21,845 nucleotides of DNA from a virus: the IMG/VR virus record IMGVR_UViG_3300002835_001247, positions 1 to 21,845 of that record; one strand, given 5' to 3'. Below, in pieces: positions 11,480 to 18,835 of this stretch. The translations under genes and the position numbers were made by a program. The stretch's first letter is position 1. Each line of letters begins with the position of its first letter. Under the pieces are notes generated by a model. It worked only from the letters and a program-made list of their open reading frames with translations, did not search any database and was not told the origin of the DNA.

Positions 11480-14227
11480 TTATTCTGGCGATATTCCTTC
11501 TATCGGCGCAACTTTATTATGGGTTAGTATACCATTTGCAATAAATAAATCGTTATCTTCAACATCTAAATTATAAACTCTAAAGTTTCCTCTAAAAATA
11601 TCTATAATTTCTATTTCTATTTCTTTACCATTTTGGTCTAATAAATAATCTCCAATTTTAATTTCGTTACCTTTAAGAATTCTCCAAATACCATCTTGTT
11701 TAATAACATGTAAATGATCTTCTGATGAAATTATTGTTTTGTTATTAAATGAGAAAACATGATCTACGTTGAACATTACAATATTTTTTAATTCTACCGA
11801 ATCATTTTGTAATTTTATATCTTCGGAATCTCTCCAATCTAATATAGTTTGATCCTCTTTAATTGGCATACCTTCTATTATTTTACTAGATAAAATATCG
11901 CCAATTTTTAGGTTTTCTATTTTATTTAAAGTTCCATCATTCATTAATATATTTGTTCCTTCTAGTAAACATCCAGTTCCAGTGTCTCCAGTACCTGTTC
12001 CAGAATCAAAACCAGTACATAGACTAACAATGCCTATAGTTCCTGATGTTTGATTAATTGGAGAGCTATATCCGCCCGGAAGGTCGCTGTTATATATTCT
12101 TTTCCAAGGAGAAGAATATCCAGGCGCGTTTTGACTAATTACATTAACTAATGCTGGTGTAACGCTTTCTGTTGCCGTTACCCAATTCATAGGAACATAA
12201 ACTTCTTTTCCTTCAAATTCATATATTGAAGTATAACCGCCAATATAAGTAGAAGAAGAGACATACGCAAGGGAAGGTGTTTTAATAACTAAAAGACTAC
12301 ATGCTGCTCTAGGAGATGTTGTATTGTTAAAAAACGTGGTGTTGTCTAACGAATCTTTAATTAAATAAATATAATCTTCAGTAAAAGAAAATCCTTGAAA
12401 GGAAGAACCATTCCAATATCTTCTAACACCAGTTACAATATCTCTATACCAATTTGCAGCTGGAATAAAACCGCCTATGCTTAATGTAGTTGCATCACTA
12501 AATGATGGATAATCTATTGTAAACTGCAAAGGAAATTGTAAGCCATTAGCAGGCCCGTTTAGTCCTCTAATTTCTTCAGAAAGCGCTAAATTTCTTGTAT
12601 ATGTAATTGATATAACACATGTATTTGGAGCGCCAAATGTCTGTGTTGAAGCATTCCAATATCTCCATACTTTTGTTGCAACATCAATATAGTGTCCTGT
12701 TGGTGCAAAGTTTGTGGTTCCATTGTTATATAAAAATATTCCTCCAGCACTCTGGTTAAATGATGCCCATGTCCCGTTTGTACCGCTCCATGCATATTGA
12801 TTTGCGGTTGTTACATCACATATTCCGTTAGGCGAGGCTCCATTTAATAAAATATATCCTAAAGAAATCTGATTAGTTGTAGGGGGAACTACTGTAGAAC
12901 TTGATTGCGACCATGTTAAATTTTCATTTTCTAAATAGACAACGTGGATCATTCTACCTACATACGAATTATTACTAGAATTACCAAGAAGTATGCTATC
13001 GTCCTGATTTCCAGCGGTGTCTACTGATATGTTATATAAGCCATTATTATAAGCAGCGGTCATTCCTATTTTATAACCACTTACTAAAATTTTTGCATTA
13101 TCTCCGCCATTGATTTGGTTTTGATCTCCTCCATTAGGTGCAATTGTAAAATCAAAAGAATTCAAATTTGGTGTTAAAATACTATTAACTCCCGGTGAAA
13201 TCTCCCAAGATTCTCCATTACATAAATACCATCCTGCAAAATCAGTGCCTGATTTTCCTCTTCCGAACCTATTTTTAAGTGTAGGTAGAGGACTTCCAGA
13301 TTGGCTTATACTTTCATTTAGAAAAAAATTGTCAGAATTAAAATCAGATTCTCTAATAGAAATAATAGAACCGAATGGAAAACTACCAAAAACAGATTTT
13401 TTATCTCTCCAGTTTGAAGTCCCTTGGGCATCGTCAGAAACTAAAACATAATCAGACTGCGCTCCCTTACTATAATTAAAAGTATGCTTTGATTTTGTAA
13501 ATTTTCCGGTTGAGTTACTCAGTATCGCAGTTGCAACACCCGAATTAATTATATTCGGCCTAGAATTTATTTTTATTAAAGTATCATTGATTTCATGAGG
13601 TAATGTTTCGCCATTATTTTGCGGCGTAATTGACCGAATAATACTGTCTTTTGCAATATGTACTATTTCAAACCCAGATTCTCCTGAAGTAAATTTACCA
13701 ATATGCAGCTCTAATACAGGACCTATCTTTACTAATTTATAATCAGAAACTTTGTCGTCGCTCTGAAGTCTTAGATTAATTTTTGGACTTTTTGAACTAG
13801 GTGATGGTTTAACATTTCCTAAAACAACATAGTCATAATAAGAACTTGGTGTGTTGTATCTCGGATCGGTTTCATCAATACCAATTCGCATTACAACTGG
13901 AGAATATTCTAAATTAGAATTAATATTCTTTTTAGTAAATAAATAAGGGGTGCTACTTATAGTATCAGCATAAAAAACCCAGTCATTTATGGCGTACGCA
14001 CCCTGAAGTCCTTGAGGTCCTTGCGGCCCTTGAGCGCCCTGAGGTCCTCTAAATCCTTTAGGTCCAAAATTACCATCTGGACCTATATGTCCCTGAGGTC
14101 CAGGCATACCCCCGTTAGATAATTGATAAAAATTATAGTTAACTTTATCTATTTTATCTTTAGATAACCATACACTGCTGTTAGGATCTAGATCACTTTT
14201 AAATAACTCTTTGATGTCAATCGCCAT
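11480..14227 (-). CDS. collagen-like tail-collar fibre with C-terminal Hint (intein-like) domain
   Basis: A 915-aa fibre protein. In order: attachment motif DKVNYNFYQL (27-36); 13 Gly-X-Y triplets (40-78); a beta-rich stem; a tail-collar-like domain (about 284-437) with FGSIISIRES, GWYLCNG (332-338) and PNLNSFDFTI; two related modules ending VWRYWN (520-525) and VRRYWN (601-606); a Gly/Thr linker (GTGTGDTGTG, 743-752); and a Hint domain from Cys753 to His903-Asn904, then an 11-residue tail KVAPIEGISPE. The collagen, collar and attachment parts are homologous to the 754-aa fibre downstream. It should trimerise as a tail fibre. The Hint domain predicts self-cleavage that would shed the C-terminal part or join the fibre end to a nucleophile. 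Its stop is 57 nt before the next gene; its ATG lies 2 nt after the previous stop. Confidence 0.85.
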   Translation of the reverse strand: MAIDIKELFKSDLDPNSSVWLSKDKIDKVNYNFYQLSNGGMPGPQGHIGPDGNFGPKGFRGPQGAQGPQGPQGLQGAYAINDWVFYADTISSTPYLFTKKNINSNLEYSPVVMRIGIDETDPRYNTPSSYYDYVVLGNVKPSPSSKSPKINLRLQSDDKVSDYKLVKIGPVLELHIGKFTSGESGFEIVHIAKDSIIRSITPQNNGETLPHEINDTLIKINSRPNIINSGVATAILSNSTGKFTKSKHTFNYSKGAQSDYVLVSDDAQGTSNWRDKKSVFGSFPFGSIISIRESDFNSDNFFLNESISQSGSPLPTLKNRFGRGKSGTDFAGWYLCNGESWEISPGVNSILTPNLNSFDFTIAPNGGDQNQINGGDNAKILVSGYKIGMTAAYNNGLYNISVDTAGNQDDSILLGNSSNNSYVGRMIHVVYLENENLTWSQSSSTVVPPTTNQISLGYILLNGASPNGICDVTTANQYAWSGTNGTWASFNQSAGGIFLYNNGTTNFAPTGHYIDVATKVWRYWNASTQTFGAPNTCVISITYTRNLALSEEIRGLNGPANGLQFPLQFTIDYPSFSDATTLSIGGFIPAANWYRDIVTGVRRYWNGSSFQGFSFTEDYIYLIKDSLDNTTFFNNTTSPRAACSLLVIKTPSLAYVSSSTYIGGYTSIYEFEGKEVYVPMNWVTATESVTPALVNVISQNAPGYSSPWKRIYNSDLPGGYSSPINQTSGTIGIVSLCTGFDSGTGTGDTGTGCLLEGTNILMNDGTLNKIENLKIGDILSSKIIEGMPIKEDQTILDWRDSEDIKLQNDSVELKNIVMFNVDHVFSFNNKTIISSEDHLHVIKQDGIWRILKGNEIKIGDYLLDQNGKEIEIEIIDIFRGNFRVYNLDVEDNDLFIANGILTHNKVAPIEGISPE
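11516..11971 (-). other. Hint/bacterial intein-like self-processing domain
   Basis: Residues 753-904 of the 915-aa fibre, 152 aa, too short to hold a homing endonuclease. Block A is CLLEGTNILMNDGTLNKIEN then LKIGD (Cys1 nucleophile, G(T)xI(L), KIGD). Block B is IISSEDHLHVI, a Ser in place of the usual Thr in TxxH with His838 conserved. KIGDYLLDQNG is a second repeat of the fold. The end is RVYNLDVEDNDLFIANGILTHN, matching intein blocks F and G, with penultimate His903 and terminal Asn904. The +1 residue is Lys rather than Cys, Ser or Thr, so classical splicing is not expected; N-terminal thioester cleavage and C-terminal Asn cyclisation remain possible, as in bacterial intein-like domains. 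Confidence 0.88.
13994..14110 (-). repeat. collagen-like Gly-X-Y repeat (13 triplets)
   Basis: Residues 40-78 of the 915-aa fibre: GMPGPQGHIGPDGNFGPKG and on to GPQGLQGAY, 13 uninterrupted triplets rich in Pro and Gln. It is the same length as in the paralogous fibre, and lies immediately after the shared N-terminal attachment motif. Confidence 0.88.
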
Positions 14228-14229
14228 TA

Positions 14230-17200
14230 TTATGCTTGTATTTTCACATGGATTTTAAAATTATAAGAATATCCAAGTCTTTTATTATATATTAGTCTAA
14301 AACTCAAGCCATCATTTTGATAACCTTGAATGTTAAAATTAGTTAATTGTTTAAAATTATTATTAGTTAGTTCGCTAGTACTTAACACCGGTAAAAAATT
14401 AGTAGTTAAATCTTTGCCTTCAATTCCATATATAAATATTCCATCAATAATAAATCTAGGTGAAATATTTGCTTTTGCATAAAGTTTTAAATCATCTTCA
14501 ATTGTTGATTTATCTCCAAAAGAATTACTAGCATTTACATATTTTTTAAAATATTTTCTAATTCCATCCTCGATTAATTCTTCTAATATTGCATCTGGTA
14601 AATAAAAATCAGCAATTATCTGTGAATCATCTTCATACCAATGAATTGTTTCAGTATTAGAGTTATTGCTTCTAACTTTATCTAAAGACTCTATTGAATT
14701 TTCTTGTACATTTGTATATTTTGTAATGTCATAACTGTCTCTAACTTTCATTATTGTCGACGCTAAAAACGATTTCTTTTCAATCGGACTTAAGGTTCCA
14801 AATACGGGAGTAGAATTACCAGCTGCCAGTGATTTTGTAAAATAATCAACCGAATATTTTGACTCAAATACGTTAACATCTTTTTTATCAATTGCAATTT
14901 CAGAAATAGCAGGATATAGCGGCAATTTATCAGTAGTTTGCGATAGCTTTAATATATTTTTTGAATCTTCGTCATTTGCTTTATGATAAAAATAATTTTT
15001 AATAACACCATATTCGGTATTATTTATTTTATATGAATCAAATGAAATTCCAGTATCGTTAAATTTATTATAAATTGCTTTTTCTTTTGCAGGATAATTG
15101 TTAACAACTTTGTTACGAGAATATACATCTGAGAAAGTTACAACATTATTAAATAAAGGAGTATAATCTCCGTTCATTCTTCGTAACAGTGTAATATATC
15201 CTCCATCTTCTCTATTTACAATAATACTACCAACTTCTCCTTTAGATAATTGATATGCTTTAGGTTTATCAGGATCTGTTTCAGACTTAACAAGAGATGG
15301 TTTAATTACATCAACACCTGATTCTATAGCTAAAACATAATCATTATTTGTAATTGTACCGTCAACTCCAACTGTTACATAGTCAATTTCTCCATATTTA
15401 TTAAATCTTTTAGCAAAATTATAAGCGTTTATTTCATTTAATAAAATGTTAAATCCATTACGGCCACCTTCCCAATAATAAAAATTAGATTGTATAGATA
15501 TTAGTGAGAATTGATTTGGATTAATTCTAAAATTAGCATTTGCAATTCCGGTCAGCGGATCAAATTGATATGGCCATCCAGAAACTCTTATTGTATCTTT
15601 ATCAATCACATTAACAACTTTAACAGCATAATTATCCCCTAATGCAGGAAACCAAATCCAAGAATATTCTCCAAACTCATCTTGCTTTATGTATTTAGTA
15701 AAATCTGGAGTAACTACCGAAAATTGAGAAGATTTTAAAGTAGCTTCTTTATTTCGATCTACTGGATCAAAACCAGCGCCTGGAAGATTTTCTAAGGTAG
15801 AACCTGGGAAATCTATATAAAAATCTACTTTAGTATCAACATTTATTTGCGCGAACTGAATATCTTTTAAAGTGTACAGTTTATATCTGTCTAAATATTT
15901 TATGTCATTATTAATCATATTTAATTCAATAACAACACATATAAATTTAAACTTGTCGTTTTTAATAGAACTTATTTTAATTGAATTTGATATAATAGGA
16001 TTCTCTGCACTTGAAACATTATATGTTAACACAACACCAAATTTATAATCATTGATGTTTGAATCAGATATAAATTCAGTAGGAACTTCATTCAATGTCT
16101 CTTTTCTTTTTAGGTATTCATATCTAAGTCCTCTAAAAACAGTTGATGAATTCTTTTCAGAATTACCTATATTAAATTTGGTCCAAAGTCTTTTATATTT
16201 ATTGTCATACCACTTTGATACTTGCACCTCACCAGGCTCTATTCTAGATACGTTTTTTCCAAAGTAACCATTCCAATTAAAATGTCTATCAAAATAATCA
16301 AAATCAACGCTTTTTAGTTTGTTAATTGTTATTCCTCCATCATCGGCAAAATCAACATAATTATTAAAGTCAAGTCCATCCTCCCCACTATTATACCTTA
16401 ATCCCTGTGGTATATTATTGATATGAAAGTGTTCCATATTCATGTACTCGACCCTTCTAGGAGAATCAATTTCTATATTTGGAGAAAGATTATCTTCACC
16501 AAAAGCTTCATTAACATTTAAAATGTATGGTAAGTTTCTTGCATTAGATGCGTCTTTTAGATTAAATTTACAAACTGTTGGAACAACCCTGCTCATAAGA
16601 GCGGTTTCTTTTAATTGATTTTCATTTAACCTATTATATTCATTTTTAATATTAGACTGTTCTGTCTCCGTTTGTATTTTTTCAGCTTCAAGCACTGGAC
16701 TTAATCCAATATAGAATCTAAAAGGATCTACATATTCTGCCAAAAATTTAGCAACATTAGGCGTCGATATTGCATCAACATATGACGGATTTTCAATATT
16801 GTATGTGTTACTTTTATCATATTCTAAATCGCCTAGATCTGAATTTCTTTCTGAATAAAAATCAAAATCAAAGTCCTTAATATCGTACGCTGAAAACCGG
16901 CCATGAGTAACTAAATAATTATTATAAATTTCAAAAGTATTATCGTTTGAAATTTTAACTTTAGAATTTAGTATAATTCTATAAGAATCATTTTCAATAG
17001 GATCCTTTTCAATTTCTATAATTTGAATAAAGTTGTTTGAGTCTTTTTGTTTTACCCATTCGCCAATATTAACATTTCCAAGATCGCTTGACTTTACAAG
17101 AATAGATTGGCCCTCTTCGGAACCTCCAATCATTGTATATATGTTCCAATCGCTAAAAACAGTATTAGTGCTTGATGGAACTATCGAATTTACTAGTCCA

Positions 17201-18771
17201 ATATTGTTATATTCTCCTGAATCAACTTGTATAAAATCAACTAGGTTTGGAATATAGACTCCAACTGCGTTTTGTCTTCTTCTATTTCCAGCAGCGTAAT
17301 CTTCAATAATAATTGAAGTATCAATAACCTTAGTTTTATAAGAAACAATTTCTCCATTATTAATAGCAGCAGCAATTGCTATTGCGATCTGCTGTAAACT
17401 TCCTCGGTTAGAAAATTTGTTACCGATTGCTCTTCCTGGTTGAATTGAATTTGACGCTAAAATAACGTAGTCTCCTAAGTTATATTTTGAAATTTCAATT
17501 TCAGTTTTGTCTCCAATAAAGATTCTGTCATTTTGAGATGGAACGTCTTTCACTGTTAATTTAACAAATCCTCTTGGATTTGGCGCAATACCCGAAGAGG
17601 TTATTATTTTACCCGTCTTCGCATATCCTTCAAACTCATTTATTTTTCCAGCATCTAAATTTATTACTAATTTATAATATGGATTATTTGTAGCGCCTAT
17701 TAAGTTGTACAATTCTCCATTTTTGTCTTTAATATACCTAAGAGATGGTATTTCAAATTCACTATTTAAAGGAATCATGTCATTGGCAGACAATCCAGTT
17801 TGTTGCAAATTATAAAAACTTTTGTAGCTATTAGGTTTTATGCTAATAACCCCACTAGAATTTACACCATCTGAAACAAATGAACCCTCTTCCACTGCAT
17901 CAACATATAAACCAAAATATCTGTATATTTTATAATCAGTTGCGGTCGCATCGTCAAATAAAAATTCTAAATTTATTAAATTAGCAGAAACAATACCATT
18001 TCTTTCAAATCCATTGGTTATTGTGTCATTGCTAAAAATCTCAGGGTAATCAACCTGTGTATAGTATTTGTCTAATTGTTCAGCCTTAGAAGTAAAACCT
18101 CCATTAACTATATCAATTCCATTAAACGTAGATTGAGAACCCTCTTTAAAATTAATACTTAAAGGAGATTCTGGAAAATATTTGTCATTTACGTGATTAT
18201 TTAAGTATTCACCTAACTTAGAAGATTTACTAAGGTCAAATGTTTTAATTATAGTAGCATTTTTAAGAAGCTCTAAAATTCTACCAGTCTGACCCTGGTT
18301 ATCATCAGTATAATCTCTGTTATAATCCGTATTTTCAACTCTATAAACTACAAACTTTGAAGGAACTTTCTTTTCGAGCCATATTGGTGCAAATATCTTA
18401 TATTGCTCATCATATAGCTTTGTTGAATTTTGAATAGCTCCTGCAATATATTGATCTTCATATTGAAACTCATAATCTGAATAAACTGTAGTATCTGGGT
18501 ATAGTCTAAGGGTCTGGTATCTGTCTGTTAAAGGAAGCCCTCTATAAAATGATGCAACATCGTAAGAATACCTTCCAGTATGATTGATCTCGCGTTTTTG
18601 ATATTCTATTTTAGAAAGTTCCTTGTTGGCTTTAAATGCGCTTAAAAATAAATCACCGAATGAACTAACAAGTAACTTAATATTACTTGTTAGTTTTGGG
18701 TTTGTTCGCAATAAAGCAAATGATTTGTTATCTATTGAATTATTTTCAATATCTGTATTAATTATAGCCAT
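14230..18771 (-). CDS. very large virion structural protein of unknown family
   Basis: A 1513-aa protein, the longest complete gene here. The N terminus is MAIINTDIENNSIDNKSFAL, followed by helical segments, an aromatic-rich region (RYSYDVASFYRGLPL, 67-81), then a long succession of beta-rich, Asn/Asp/Tyr-rich segments, ending in a compact all-beta stretch (RLIYNKRLGYSYNFKIHVKI). No signal peptide, transmembrane segment, collagen repeat or catalytic motif is visible. Size, composition and position between two other structural genes and the fibre pair suggest a baseplate wedge or fibre-attachment protein (T4 gp7 or gp10 would be positional analogues), but I see no sequence motif that proves this. 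It is preceded by a late-promoter-like box, and its stop lies 2 nt from the Hint-fibre start (TAATAATG), so the fibre is probably co-translated. Confidence 0.65.
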   Translation of the reverse strand: MAIINTDIENNSIDNKSFALLRTNPKLTSNIKLLVSSFGDLFLSAFKANKELSKIEYQKREINHTGRYSYDVASFYRGLPLTDRYQTLRLYPDTTVYSDYEFQYEDQYIAGAIQNSTKLYDEQYKIFAPIWLEKKVPSKFVVYRVENTDYNRDYTDDNQGQTGRILELLKNATIIKTFDLSKSSKLGEYLNNHVNDKYFPESPLSINFKEGSQSTFNGIDIVNGGFTSKAEQLDKYYTQVDYPEIFSNDTITNGFERNGIVSANLINLEFLFDDATATDYKIYRYFGLYVDAVEEGSFVSDGVNSSGVISIKPNSYKSFYNLQQTGLSANDMIPLNSEFEIPSLRYIKDKNGELYNLIGATNNPYYKLVINLDAGKINEFEGYAKTGKIITSSGIAPNPRGFVKLTVKDVPSQNDRIFIGDKTEIEISKYNLGDYVILASNSIQPGRAIGNKFSNRGSLQQIAIAIAAAINNGEIVSYKTKVIDTSIIIEDYAAGNRRRQNAVGVYIPNLVDFIQVDSGEYNNIGLVNSIVPSSTNTVFSDWNIYTMIGGSEEGQSILVKSSDLGNVNIGEWVKQKDSNNFIQIIEIEKDPIENDSYRIILNSKVKISNDNTFEIYNNYLVTHGRFSAYDIKDFDFDFYSERNSDLGDLEYDKSNTYNIENPSYVDAISTPNVAKFLAEYVDPFRFYIGLSPVLEAEKIQTETEQSNIKNEYNRLNENQLKETALMSRVVPTVCKFNLKDASNARNLPYILNVNEAFGEDNLSPNIEIDSPRRVEYMNMEHFHINNIPQGLRYNSGEDGLDFNNYVDFADDGGITINKLKSVDFDYFDRHFNWNGYFGKNVSRIEPGEVQVSKWYDNKYKRLWTKFNIGNSEKNSSTVFRGLRYEYLKRKETLNEVPTEFISDSNINDYKFGVVLTYNVSSAENPIISNSIKISSIKNDKFKFICVVIELNMINNDIKYLDRYKLYTLKDIQFAQINVDTKVDFYIDFPGSTLENLPGAGFDPVDRNKEATLKSSQFSVVTPDFTKYIKQDEFGEYSWIWFPALGDNYAVKVVNVIDKDTIRVSGWPYQFDPLTGIANANFRINPNQFSLISIQSNFYYWEGGRNGFNILLNEINAYNFAKRFNKYGEIDYVTVGVDGTITNNDYVLAIESGVDVIKPSLVKSETDPDKPKAYQLSKGEVGSIIVNREDGGYITLLRRMNGDYTPLFNNVVTFSDVYSRNKVVNNYPAKEKAIYNKFNDTGISFDSYKINNTEYGVIKNYFYHKANDEDSKNILKLSQTTDKLPLYPAISEIAIDKKDVNVFESKYSVDYFTKSLAAGNSTPVFGTLSPIEKKSFLASTIMKVRDSYDITKYTNVQENSIESLDKVRSNNSNTETIHWYEDDSQIIADFYLPDAILEELIEDGIRKYFKKYVNASNSFGDKSTIEDDLKLYAKANISPRFIIDGIFIYGIEGKDLTTNFLPVLSTSELTNNNFKQLTNFNIQGYQNDGLSFRLIYNKRLGYSYNFKIHVKIQA

Positions 18772-18785
18772 ATAGACACTCTTTT

Positions 18786-18793
18786 TATTTAGA
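18786..18793 (-). promoter_or_regulatory. late-promoter-like box TCTAAATA before the 1513-aa gene
   Basis: TCTAAATA differs from the T4 late box at one position and is followed by AAAAGAGTGTCTAT then ATG. The flank closely matches that of the exact box upstream of gp32 (TATAAATA followed by AAAAAGAGAGTCTC), which supports a shared element. The box ends 14 nt before the start codon. Confidence 0.4.
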
Positions 18794-18830
18794 TTATATA
18801 TCTTAGTTTTTAGATATATCCTAATCTAAA
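18788..18830 (-). other. long AT-rich intergenic hairpin
   Basis: Minus strand TTTAGATT-AGG-ATATATCT pairs perfectly with AGATATAT-AATCTAAA: 16 base pairs interrupted only by a 3-nt bulge, with an 8-nt loop. It occupies most of the 64-nt gap between two large structural genes. There is no T tract after it on either strand, so it is more likely an mRNA processing or stability element, or a promoter-overlapping operator, than a terminator. Confidence 0.55.
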
Positions 18831-18835
18831 GAATG

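Noticed and set aside
11513-11971. A classical splicing intein in the 915-aa fibre
   Set aside because: The residue after the terminal Asn is Lys, not Cys, Ser or Thr, only 11 residues follow, and the domain has no endonuclease; an intein-like cleavage domain fits better.
12586-12795. Minus-strand frame inside the Hint fibre gene (and a similar one at 19819-20031)
   Set aside because: Alternative frame of a conserved coding region with implausible composition.
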